64,000 nt of DNA, from NCBI GenBank assembly GCA_964598765.1, contig CAZRCZ010000006.1, positions 62,001 to 126,000 of the forward strand. Direction: 5' to 3'. Under the pieces are notes generated by a model. That model worked only from the letters and a program-made list of their open reading frames with translations. It was not told the DNA's origin and ran no database searches. This document shows, one piece after another, positions 9,092 through 17,680 of this stretch. The stretch is from CAZRCZ01 sp964598765 (GTDB lineage: Bacteria > Sumerlaeota > Sumerlaeia > MVZB01 > JAJFLK01). A program made the position numbers and the translations under genes. The number at the start of each line of letters is the position of its first letter. The first letter of the stretch is position 1.

Positions 9092-10873
9092 TCATTCGAT
9101 TTTTTTGGCGATGCGGCTTTTTTTCTTCGGATGTGCGACCTTTTCACTCTTGCGCGAGGCGAGCCATGCGCGGAATTCATTCGCTGTCAACGTGTTGATG
9201 ACATCCTTGGCCTCAAGCCACCCTTTGCGCGCGATGCCGACGCCCAGCGGGATGTTGTCATATCCCGACGTGTGATGCGCGTCGGGATTGACGGCGAAGA
9301 GACATCCGGCCTTTTTTGCTTGGCGAATGAATCGCCAGTCCAAATCCAACCGATGCGGATCGGCGTTGATCTCGATGGCGACCTTGTGTTCGGCGGCGGT
9401 TGTCAAGACGTCGTCCAGATCGAATTCGTAGCCGTCGCGCTCAAGCAATAGCCTGCCGCTCGGATGACCCAAAATGGCCGTCGCGGGATGGGAGACCGCA
9501 TTGCAGATACGGCGCGTCATCTCCTCTCTGCTTAGTTGAAACCGGCTGTGAACCGACGCGACGACGAAATCGAATCGCTCCAAAAATCGGTCGGGATAAT
9601 CCAATTCTCCCTTGGCAAGAATGTCCGATTCGATTCCCTTGAAAATGACAAAGTCCTTGAAGGTCGGGTTGAGTTTGTCAATTTCCTCGTGCTGGCGCAG
9701 AACGTCGGCCTCCTTCAATCCTCCGGCGTAGGCGGCGGATTGGCTGTGATCGCAGATGCCGAGATAAGAATATCCGGCGGCTTGGGCCGCGCGCGCCATT
9801 TCGGCCAGAGTTGATTTGCCGTCGCTGTAGGTCGTGTGGCAATGCAGAACGCCGCGCACGTCATCCATTGTGAGGAGATTCGGCAATTCGTCCGCTTCGG
9901 CGGCCTCGATCTCCCCTTGATCTTCGCGCATTTCCGGCTCGATGTAACGCAGACCCAAACGCTTGTAGATATCGGCTTCGTCCTTGCAGGGGAGCGCGGT
10001 TTCCTTGTCGTCGGGGAAGAGGCCGTATTCATTGAGTTTGAACCCCATCTTTTTGGCGCGCCCCCGCAGATGGGTGTTATGCTCCTTGCTTCCGGTGAAG
10101 TAATTGAGCGCGGCGGCGAATTGCGCGCGATCCACGACGCGCAAATCGGCGGGAATGCCGTTGCGCAGAAGAACACTGCTTTTGGTTTCGCCGTGGCCGA
10201 CGACGCGCTCGACGTTCGGATCGTTCACGAAGGCTTCCATCACGGTTTCGGGCGCGTCGCTCTCCACGACGAAATCCAAATCCTTGATCGTTTCGCGTCG
10301 GCGACGGACGCTTCCGCCCAGTTCGATCCGGCGGACGACCTTGAGCTTTTTCAGTTGGTCCAAAATTTCTCCGGCGGCGTCCAGCGCGACGTCGAGACGA
10401 TGCCTACCTGAAAATTTCCTGCGTTGCTCGATCCCCGCCAAAATGTTTTCCGCGCTTTTGGGGCCGAACCCGGCCAACGCGGCGATGGAGCCGTCCTTGG
10501 CTCCGGCCTCCAGCTTCTCCATGTCCACGACGCCGAGTTTGTCCCAGAGCGCCTTGGCTTTTTTCGGTCCAAGTCCCGGAATCGTCATCATGTCAAGGAG
10601 TCCCGGCGGAATTTCCTTCTTCAATTTTTCGCTGGCGGCGATTTTTCCCGTGGCAACCCATTCTTCGATGTGTTCGGTCAATCCCGCGCCGATTCCCTTG
10701 ACGCCTTTCAATGTTCCCTGCGTCAGCCAATCGGCGGGGTCGCCTTCGAGTCCTTCCAGCGCGCGAGCGGCGTTTTCATAAGCGCGACAGCGAAACGGAT
10801 TCTCGCCGCGCAATTCCATCATTGCGGCGTAATCGCGGAATAGAGAGGCCAGTTCGGCTTTGGTTCCGGGCAT
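9092..10873 (-). CDS. polX: DNA polymerase X with PHP exonuclease domain
   Basis: 593 residues, typical of bacterial PolX. The order is as follows: an N-terminal 8-kDa-like region with helix-hairpin-helix motifs (GVKGIGAGLTEHI, TIPGLGPKKAKALW, ALAGFGPKSAENIL); a nucleotidyltransferase palm with GGSVRRRRETIKDLDFVV, where the Gly-Ser and paired Asp are catalytic; and a C-terminal PHP domain with metal-binding LHCHTTYSDG, CDHS, GIESDIL, VHSRF and DAHHTSG. The polymerase fills short gaps and the PHP domain acts as 3'-5' exonuclease/AP endonuclease in base-excision repair. A basic tail (HPKKKSRIAKK) ends the protein. Both DNA-repair genes here, ruvA and polX, are on the same strand. Confidence 0.96.
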   Translation of the reverse strand: MPGTKAELASLFRDYAAMMELRGENPFRCRAYENAARALEGLEGDPADWLTQGTLKGVKGIGAGLTEHIEEWVATGKIAASEKLKKEIPPGLLDMMTIPGLGPKKAKALWDKLGVVDMEKLEAGAKDGSIAALAGFGPKSAENILAGIEQRRKFSGRHRLDVALDAAGEILDQLKKLKVVRRIELGGSVRRRRETIKDLDFVVESDAPETVMEAFVNDPNVERVVGHGETKSSVLLRNGIPADLRVVDRAQFAAALNYFTGSKEHNTHLRGRAKKMGFKLNEYGLFPDDKETALPCKDEADIYKRLGLRYIEPEMREDQGEIEAAEADELPNLLTMDDVRGVLHCHTTYSDGKSTLAEMARAAQAAGYSYLGICDHSQSAAYAGGLKEADVLRQHEEIDKLNPTFKDFVIFKGIESDILAKGELDYPDRFLERFDFVVASVHSRFQLSREEMTRRICNAVSHPATAILGHPSGRLLLERDGYEFDLDDVLTTAAEHKVAIEINADPHRLDLDWRFIRQAKKAGCLFAVNPDAHHTSGYDNIPLGVGIARKGWLEAKDVINTLTANEFRAWLASRKSEKVAHPKKKSRIAKKIE

Positions 10874-10931
10874 GAGTTTCGCGGTTCAGATAAGGGGACC
10901 GCGCGAAAGGAACCCGCGATAAATCACGAAA

Positions 10932-11861
10932 TCACTTGAATGGATTGCCGGCGGGAATATCCGACGGTTTGGTTTCAGGTTTTTTCGCCGGTTCGGCGGG
11001 AGCTTGGGGAGGCGGTGGAATTTCCAACGCCGGTTGGGATTCCTTTTTGGCTTCCGGCTTCGCTTCGGGTTTTCCCTCTGGCTTGGCTTCGGGTTTGGTC
11101 TCAGGCTTGCCTCCGGCAGTTGCCGCCGTCGCTCCATCGGCGGGCTTCGGTCCTTCTTTACCCGGCTGAGCCGGGGGAGCCGCGCCGGTCGCAGCCGGAG
11201 CGGCTCCTTTGTCGCCCGAAGCCGGAGTCCCCGGAGGCGGAACGACCGGGACCTTGGGAGCGGTTCCCTTCCCCGCGCCTTTCTCAGTCAGCGACTTGAC
11301 GGCTTCTTGAAACGCCTTGATCTCCGCCGAGCCGGAATTCTTCGGATAAACTTCCTTGGCGTATTGCTTGGCGATTTGAAGTCCGAAGGTTCGACGCGCC
11401 TCGTCCCGTTCTTCAACCGTCTTGCGTTGGATGTCCAATTTGGACAATTCGTTTTCCGCGCGCCCTTTTTCGCGAGCCGTCACGTCTTTTGCGGCAAGGA
11501 CGCCTTTGGCCTGTTCGATCGCCACGTCCAGATAACGGGCCGCTTCAACCCCCGTACTCATCTGGGCCTGATAACGCGCCAATTTGACGGTCAGGAACCG
11601 CAATTCGACGCTGTCGGGAGCGGCTTTGGTCGCCTCCTGCATCTGATCCATCGCCGCGTTATATTGAATGTGATCAAGCGCGTCCAACGCCTTATCATAA
11701 GCGGCCTTCGCCTCCTTGGGCAAATGCGCGACCACTTTTTCATCCAGAGGCATGTAGGTGAATCCGACCGCGCCCGCGCGAGCGGCCAAGCCGATCACCC
11801 CGACCATCCACGCAACGCCGACAAATCGGCGCGATAGGACTGTTCGCATGATGGATTTCAT
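10932..11861 (-). CDS. Exported TPR-like protein with Pro/Lys/Glu-rich tail
   Basis: 309 residues from the ATG at 11861, chosen because a perfect GGAGGTG lies six bases upstream; a TTG at 11876 falls inside that Shine-Dalgarno. The N-terminal region is hydrophobic (FVGVAWMVGVIGLAARAGA), a likely signal peptide. Residues ~40-190 are helical with TPR-like pairs (YDKALDALDHIQYNAAMDQM). The last ~110 residues are low-complexity Pro/Ala/Gly, then a Lys-Pro-Glu repeat (KPEAKPEGKPEAKPEAKKE). No enzymatic domain is visible. The disordered tail may span or bind the cell wall; function unknown. Confidence 0.75.
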   Translation of the reverse strand: MKSIMRTVLSRRFVGVAWMVGVIGLAARAGAVGFTYMPLDEKVVAHLPKEAKAAYDKALDALDHIQYNAAMDQMQEATKAAPDSVELRFLTVKLARYQAQMSTGVEAARYLDVAIEQAKGVLAAKDVTAREKGRAENELSKLDIQRKTVEERDEARRTFGLQIAKQYAKEVYPKNSGSAEIKAFQEAVKSLTEKGAGKGTAPKVPVVPPPGTPASGDKGAAPAATGAAPPAQPGKEGPKPADGATAATAGGKPETKPEAKPEGKPEAKPEAKKESQPALEIPPPPQAPAEPAKKPETKPSDIPAGNPFK

Positions 11862-12034
11862 GTTTCGCACCTCCAAGAAAGCATCAACCTGTCTTTCCCA
11901 TGCTTCCGCTTAGCGAAATACCTAACCCCAAATGCGGGACAATCCGCAAGTGAAAAAGGGATTCCCCGTGTGGGGTCGAAGGGAAACTGCTTGACCTCGT
12001 CCGACCGCTTGATAGCATGGTAGGGAGCGAATGT

Positions 12035-12111
<77 letters not shown>

Positions 12112-12206
12112 TTTCAGAATCGAATCCTGTATTCAAAACACCATCGCGCACATGAGTCCGGGCAACAGCGCCCGATCCAAGCAACGAGCCGCCGGTGGAA
12201 CGATCC

Positions 12207-14882
12207 CTACAAGGGAAGCGTGACTTCAATCTCGCCGCCGGTTTGATCCGGTTTGATTTGAAAGCCGACCTTTTGCGCGAGGGATAACATCGCCGAATTG
12301 TCCGAAAGGACATGGCCGACAATCTCCTTCATGCTCCGAGCTCGGCAGTAACGAATAATCTTTTCAAGAAGCAATCGCCCCAATCCCTGCCCCTTGAAAT
12401 CGGAGCGGACGATGATTGCAAATTCAGCCTTCGTGTTGTCGGGATCGCACACGACGCGCACGACGCCGAGCGTTTCGGGTTTTCCACGTCCGTTCGGCGT
12501 AGTCGCAATGAAGGCCATTTCGCGGTCGTAGTCAATCTGCGTGAGACGCGCCATTTCGGTGTGCGGGATTTCCCGGATCAATCCGAAAAAGCGGTAGTGA
12601 ACGTCCTGCGGATCCAATCGTGACTGAAATTCATGGTGCTGGGGCTCGTCCTCGGGCCGTATGGGACGGAACAAGAGGCGTTTGCCGGAAGGAAGCGCGA
12701 CGGATTCCTCCAATTCCCGCGGATAAGGCCGGATCGCCAAGCGATCCGGACCGGTTTGTGTTGTTTGAGTCACGCGGATTCGCGCGTCGAGGGCGAGCGC
12801 CCCTCTCTCATCGGCGTAAAGCGGATTGATGTCCAACTCCATGATCTCGGCAAAATCCACGACGAGTTGCGAAATTTTAAGCAACGTCAGTTTGACGGCG
12901 TCGAGATCGGCAGGGGGATGATCGCGGTAACCGCAGAGAAGTTTTGCAATCCGCGTGCGGGAGATCAATTCACCCGCCAGATTCATGTTCAAGGGAGGAA
13001 GCGCGACCGCGCGGTCCCCGATGAGTTCGACGGCGGTTCCGCCGTGGCCGAACAAAATTACCGGACCGAAAATCGGATCGGTCGTCGTTCCGACGATCAA
13101 TTCAAAGGCGCGGGGGCGCCGCGCCATGCGTTGCACGGTGAAGCCGTCAAGCCGGGCGTTCGGGCGAATTTTCGCGATCCGTTGCAAGATGCCTTCCGCC
13201 GCGGCGCGAACTGATTCCGGCGTTTCAAGGTCCAGCGCGACTCCCCCCACGTCGGACTTGTGCGTGATTTCTGGAGAAAGGATTTTGAGCGCGACGGGAA
13301 ATCCGAGCCGTTGGGCTTCTTTAACGGCCTCCTCTGCGGTCATGGCCGTCACCGTTTCCACCACCGGGACCCCGTAGGCCGACAGGACGTCCTTGGCTTC
13401 CGGTTCGTTCAAAACGGCGCGTCCCTCCGCCAGCACCTTGTCGAGAATCGCGCGCGCCCTTCCTTTGTCGAAGACGAATTCCGACGGCGCGGAGGGGGGC
13501 GTCTGCATCAACGCCTCCTGATTGCAACGATAATTTACGAGGTGCATGAAGGCTCGCACCGCTTTTTCCGGGGTGTCGTAGGATGGAATTCCCGCCTCCG
13601 CAAAAATCCGTCGCGCGGCCTCCGCCGGTTCGCCGCCAAGCCAATTCGTGAGAACGTTTCCTTTCCCGTTTTTCAGCGCCTCGGCCACCGCCCGCGCCGC
13701 CTCCTCGCTCGGCGCGATGGCCGTCGGGACGTGCAGGATGAGCAGGGCGTCGTAATTGGGGTCTTTGAGGGCGATCTTGACCGCCGCGGCAAAGCGGTCC
13801 GGCGGCGAATCGCCGATGATGTCAATCGGGTTTCCATGCGACCACAAATCCGGAAGGATGCCGTTCAGTGTTTCCATGGTTTGGGGACCCACTTCGGCGA
13901 GCCTTCCGCCGGACGCGATCAGAGCGTCCGTGGCGATGACGCCCGGTCCGCCGCCGTTGGTGAGAATCATCAACCGATTGCCCGCGACGGAGCGCGAGCG
14001 GGTCAGCGTTTCGGCGGCGTCGAAAAGCTCGTCAATTTGATAAACCCGCAACATGCCCGCGCGCCGAATCGCCGCGTCGAAAACCTCGTCCGATCCCGCC
14101 AGCGCCCCGGTGTGCGTGGTCGCGGCCTTGGCTCCTTCGGCGACGCGCCCCGCCTTGATCGCCAGAACGGGCTTGTTCCGCGCCGCCGCGCGCGAGGCGG
14201 ACATGAACTTGCGCGCATCCCGGATGGATTCGATGTAAAGGAGGATGGCGCGGGTCGCCGGATCCATCGCCAGATAATCAATCATGTCGCCGAAATCAAT
14301 GTCGGCTTTGTCCCCCAGCGAAATAAAATAGGAGAAACCAATGTTGTTCGAGTTGGCCCAATCGAGGACGGCGGTGCATAGCGCTCCCGATTGCGAAAGA
14401 AACGCGATATTGCCGGGCCGGGCTTGAACGTGGGAAAAACTGGCGTTCAAGCCGATGCTCGGGGCGATCAATCCCAGACAATTGGGACCCAGCAATCGCA
14501 AGGAATGGGGACGCGCGGCGTCCAGCGCCATTTGTTGCAGGGTTCGTCCGTCGGATCCCTTGGCCTGCGATAATCCCGCCGCGACGATGATCGCGGCCTT
14601 GGTTCCTCGCGCGCCTAGTTCCGCGATGAACCCCGGCACAAGTTCAGGCTTGGTCGCCACCACCGCCAAATCAGGCGTCAAGGGGAGACTTTCGATATTC
14701 GGATAAGCCAGCACCCCTCCAATTGCGGAATACTTCGGATTGACCGGCATGATCGGGCCGGAGAAGCCCCCTCGAAGCAGATTGCTCATCAGCACCGTTC
14801 CGACCCGACGCGGGATCGTGGACGCTCCAATGACGGCCACCGAGGAGGGATTCAGAAGGGAATTAAGATTACGTATGCTCAT
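12207..14882 (-). CDS. ADP-forming acetyl/acyl-CoA synthetase fused to GNAT acetyltransferase
   Basis: 891 residues from the ATG at 14882; a longer reading to 15053 is rejected because it runs through the operator palindrome. Order: CoA-binding Rossmann domain (VAVIGASTIPRRVG); succinyl-CoA-ligase-like domain with the catalytic-His region (FLSQSGALCTAVLDW) and a second flavodoxin-like domain; an ATP-grasp domain (GFPVALKILSPEITHKSDVGG, with a linker); and a C-terminal GNAT domain (FKGQGLGRLLLEKIIRYCR). The layout matches protein acetyltransferases of the Pat/PatZ type, in which the ligase part may be sensory, and ADP-forming acetate-CoA ligases. Because the ATP-grasp motif looks intact, both activities remain possible. 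It is divergent from the RND exporter. Confidence 0.9.
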   Translation of the reverse strand: MSIRNLNSLLNPSSVAVIGASTIPRRVGTVLMSNLLRGGFSGPIMPVNPKYSAIGGVLAYPNIESLPLTPDLAVVATKPELVPGFIAELGARGTKAAIIVAAGLSQAKGSDGRTLQQMALDAARPHSLRLLGPNCLGLIAPSIGLNASFSHVQARPGNIAFLSQSGALCTAVLDWANSNNIGFSYFISLGDKADIDFGDMIDYLAMDPATRAILLYIESIRDARKFMSASRAAARNKPVLAIKAGRVAEGAKAATTHTGALAGSDEVFDAAIRRAGMLRVYQIDELFDAAETLTRSRSVAGNRLMILTNGGGPGVIATDALIASGGRLAEVGPQTMETLNGILPDLWSHGNPIDIIGDSPPDRFAAAVKIALKDPNYDALLILHVPTAIAPSEEAARAVAEALKNGKGNVLTNWLGGEPAEAARRIFAEAGIPSYDTPEKAVRAFMHLVNYRCNQEALMQTPPSAPSEFVFDKGRARAILDKVLAEGRAVLNEPEAKDVLSAYGVPVVETVTAMTAEEAVKEAQRLGFPVALKILSPEITHKSDVGGVALDLETPESVRAAAEGILQRIAKIRPNARLDGFTVQRMARRPRAFELIVGTTTDPIFGPVILFGHGGTAVELIGDRAVALPPLNMNLAGELISRTRIAKLLCGYRDHPPADLDAVKLTLLKISQLVVDFAEIMELDINPLYADERGALALDARIRVTQTTQTGPDRLAIRPYPRELEESVALPSGKRLLFRPIRPEDEPQHHEFQSRLDPQDVHYRFFGLIREIPHTEMARLTQIDYDREMAFIATTPNGRGKPETLGVVRVVCDPDNTKAEFAIIVRSDFKGQGLGRLLLEKIIRYCRARSMKEIVGHVLSDNSAMLSLAQKVGFQIKPDQTGGEIEVTLPL

Positions 14883-15027
14883 TGGAATTCGAATCGAAGG
14901 ATACGGCTTGCCTAGGCAACCGCCAAGGCGCGTGAAAGAGGCAGGAAGCAAACCAAATGCCAGCGCATTTCCGCGCCGGTTTTGAATTTCGGCGCTATCT
15001 CGCCAAGGCACGCCCCTTGCTTTCCCT

Positions 15028-15053
15028 CTAGAATGTTGCAAGGCTTGCAACAT
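15028..15053. promoter_or_regulatory. Operator-like 21-bp palindrome with -10-like box
   Basis: ATGTTGCAAG-G-CTTGCAACAT (15033-15053) is a perfect 10+1+10 inverted repeat in the gap between two divergent genes, 57 bp upstream of the RND-exporter start. A -10-like TAGAAT (15028-15033) directly abuts it, so a bound dimeric repressor would cover the start of transcription toward the exporter. No regulator gene is adjacent. Confidence 0.55.
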
Positions 15054-15109
15054 CGCAAGGGGAGATTAGGGAGCGACGTCTTTCGAGACTTCGATTGCAG
15101 AGGTAGAGC

Positions 15110-17608
15110 GTGCCCGAAACGACGATTCAAGAGTCCAAAGGGATGCGGGGGTATAGGAAACTGGCTTTGGCCGGGCCGATGCCGTATCTGATCATTGCGG
15201 GCATCGTCGCGGTGACGACCTTCTTCGCTTTCCATGTGAAGGATTTCAAAATGGACGCCTCCAGCGATTCCATCACGCTGGAGAACGACCGGGACTTGAA
15301 ATACTACGACCAAACGCGGGAGATTTTTGGCTCGGACGATTTCGTTTTCGTCGTCCTGTCTCCGCGCGAGGACCTATTCTCGAATCCCACTTTGGACGGC
15401 ATCGGAAAACTGGCGGAGGACCTCAAGTCCCTCCCCGGCGTCGAGGCCGTTTCGAGCATTCTTTCGGCTCCCCTGTTCCACAGTCCCGACGTTTCGCTTT
15501 TCAAAATGGCGAATGACTTCCGGACGCTTGGCCAAGGCAACGCCGATCCCGCCTTGGCGAGAAAGGAGTTAGTCTCAAGCCCCCTGTTCAGAAACTACCT
15601 GATCAGCGAGGATGGAACGAAAACCGTCATTCAGGCGAGGTTCAAAGGGAATCCGGAATTCACCAAGCTGGCGTTGCGCCGTTATTCGTTGCGCGACCGG
15701 AACCGCGAAGGAACGCTGACGACGGAGGAAAAGCAGGACCTCCTACGGATCGAGAAGGATTACCGGCGGGAATATCAGAACTATTCCGCGCGTCGGGACG
15801 CCAACATCGCCGCCGTGCGCCAAGTCCTGCAAAAGCATCAGTCGCTCGGCGCTCTTCATCTGGGCGGAGTTCCGATGATCGTCTCGGACATGGTCGGTTT
15901 CATCCGGCACGATATTCTTCTCTTCGGCGTTTTGGTGATAGTCTTCTGCGTGTTGATGATGGCGCTGATCTTCCGGCGCCTGAAGCTGTTTCTGCTTCCG
16001 ATGCTCGCTTGCGTGACGACGGTCGTCCTCATGGTCGGATGGTTGGGATACACCGACTGGCACACGACCGTGGTGACGGCAAATTTCACGTCGCTCCTTC
16101 TCATCATGACCACGGAAAATGCCATTCTGCTCGTGACGAAATGGCGGCAGTTGTTGGGGATGTATCCGGAGAAGTCCACGAGGGAATTGGTCGCGCTGAT
16201 GACGGTTCCGGTGGCGATCCCCTGCGCGTTTGCCACGTTCACCACTCTGGTCGGCTTTGCATCGCTGGTCGTCAGCGGGATTCGCCCCATCATGGATTTT
16301 GGGGTGATGATGACCCTCGGACTGATCGTCGGCTTTGCCGTCTGCTTCCTTTTGATTCCCGCGTTGCTGGTCATTCTTCCCAAAGAACGCCCGATCCAAA
16401 CTTCGGAACTGGCCGAATCGTCCGATTCGACGATTTCGATTTTTGCGCGACTCGCGGCAAGCCGGCCGATGACGATCATCGCGGCGGCGTTGCTTGTGCT
16501 CTCGGTCGGGTTTGCCGGAACCCGGCGATTGACCGTGGAGAACAAATTTCAGGATTACTTTCGGAAGAGCACGGAAATCTACAAGGGGATGACGCTGGTT
16601 GACCAACAGCTGGGCGGGACGACGCCGCTGGAGGTGGTGCTGGACGGGGATAAGCCGGATTATTGGCTTGAGCCTGAAAATCTCGCCAAGCTTCGTAAAA
16701 CTCACGACTACCTCGCTTCGCGTCCTGAGATCGGCAAAGTCCTCTCCCCCGACACGCTGGTCCGTATCCTTGAAGGGGTGAACAACGGCAAACCGGTTCC
16801 CAAGAGCGTCATGAAGCTTGCGCGCCAGAGCCTCCCGGAAGATCTATCGCGGGAAATCCTTCATCCCTACATCACGTCCGATTTTCGCCAAGCGCGGATC
16901 ACGATGCGGGTGAAGGAATCCTACTCGGCGTTGAATCGAAAATCTCTTTTGGATGGAATCAACGCGTATTTGGAAAAGGAGGGAGGATTCAAGTTGGGAA
17001 CTGACGCGCACGTCACGGGGATGTTCGTTCTCTACAATAACATGTTGCAGACGCTTTTCAGCTCGCAAATCGCAACTTTAGGATCGGTTTTCGTGACCTG
17101 CTTCTTAACCTTCACGCTCCTATTCCGAAATGTTTGGCTGGCGCTCATGGCCTTGACGCCCAACATTCTGGCGGTCACCGTCATTTTGGGAACCATCGGC
17201 TGGCTCGGAATCCCGCTGGACATGATGACGATCATGGTCGCGGCAATCACCTTCGGCCTCGCCGACGACAACGCCATCCAATACATCTACGCCTTCAAGA
17301 AGGAATTTCCAAAGGATCGGGATTACCGGGCGGCGATGTATCGTTGTCACAATACGATCGGGCGGGGATTGTCCTACTCCATGATCACGCTTGTCGCCGG
17401 ATTCGCGATTTTGGCTTTTTCCGATTTCATGCCGACCGTTTATTTCGGCATCTTCACCGGCCTTGCGATGTTCCTCTCGCTGATCGCCTCGCACAGCATC
17501 CTGCCGCTTCTGATTATTTATTTGAAGCCCCTTGGACGCGGACACCGAGCGACGCCAAATCAAGAGCTGGCGAAGTATCCGGGATCAAATATGGACGAAG
17601 CCGCGTAG
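15110..17608 (+). CDS. RND/MMPL-family exporter
   Basis: 832 residues from a GTG. Two homologous halves each give one N-terminal helix, a large periplasmic loop and a five-to-six-helix bundle, about 12 membrane helices in all. The first half carries GVLVIVFCVLMMALIFRRL and an acidic TTENAILLVTKW segment. The second half carries LGSVFVTCFLTFTLLFRN and FGLADDNAIQYIYAFKKEF; D/E residues in these TM4-like helices are the proton-relay position of RND pumps. It lacks the docking-domain layout of AcrB and is closer to the MMPL/hopanoid/sterol-sensing type of lipid exporter. It has no adjacent membrane-fusion or outer-membrane partner. The operator-like palindrome upstream suggests ligand-controlled expression. 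Confidence 0.85.
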   Translation: MPETTIQESKGMRGYRKLALAGPMPYLIIAGIVAVTTFFAFHVKDFKMDASSDSITLENDRDLKYYDQTREIFGSDDFVFVVLSPREDLFSNPTLDGIGKLAEDLKSLPGVEAVSSILSAPLFHSPDVSLFKMANDFRTLGQGNADPALARKELVSSPLFRNYLISEDGTKTVIQARFKGNPEFTKLALRRYSLRDRNREGTLTTEEKQDLLRIEKDYRREYQNYSARRDANIAAVRQVLQKHQSLGALHLGGVPMIVSDMVGFIRHDILLFGVLVIVFCVLMMALIFRRLKLFLLPMLACVTTVVLMVGWLGYTDWHTTVVTANFTSLLLIMTTENAILLVTKWRQLLGMYPEKSTRELVALMTVPVAIPCAFATFTTLVGFASLVVSGIRPIMDFGVMMTLGLIVGFAVCFLLIPALLVILPKERPIQTSELAESSDSTISIFARLAASRPMTIIAAALLVLSVGFAGTRRLTVENKFQDYFRKSTEIYKGMTLVDQQLGGTTPLEVVLDGDKPDYWLEPENLAKLRKTHDYLASRPEIGKVLSPDTLVRILEGVNNGKPVPKSVMKLARQSLPEDLSREILHPYITSDFRQARITMRVKESYSALNRKSLLDGINAYLEKEGGFKLGTDAHVTGMFVLYNNMLQTLFSSQIATLGSVFVTCFLTFTLLFRNVWLALMALTPNILAVTVILGTIGWLGIPLDMMTIMVAAITFGLADDNAIQYIYAFKKEFPKDRDYRAAMYRCHNTIGRGLSYSMITLVAGFAILAFSDFMPTVYFGIFTGLAMFLSLIASHSILPLLIIYLKPLGRGHRATPNQELAKYPGSNMDEAA

Positions 17609-17680
17609 AGCGATCTTGGAAATTGCGCGTTTGATTTCATTCGCGAGACGGAGGCTGGCCCCGCCATGCGGACTTAACCC

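Noticed and set aside
13260..14381. 373-codon plus-strand open frame
   Set aside because: Shadow of the acyl-CoA synthetase/GNAT gene; no domain in the translation.
14883..15053. 57-codon N-terminal extension of the acyl-CoA synthetase
   Set aside because: It runs through the operator palindrome and has no similarity to the family; the CoA-binding domain starts at the 14882 ATG.
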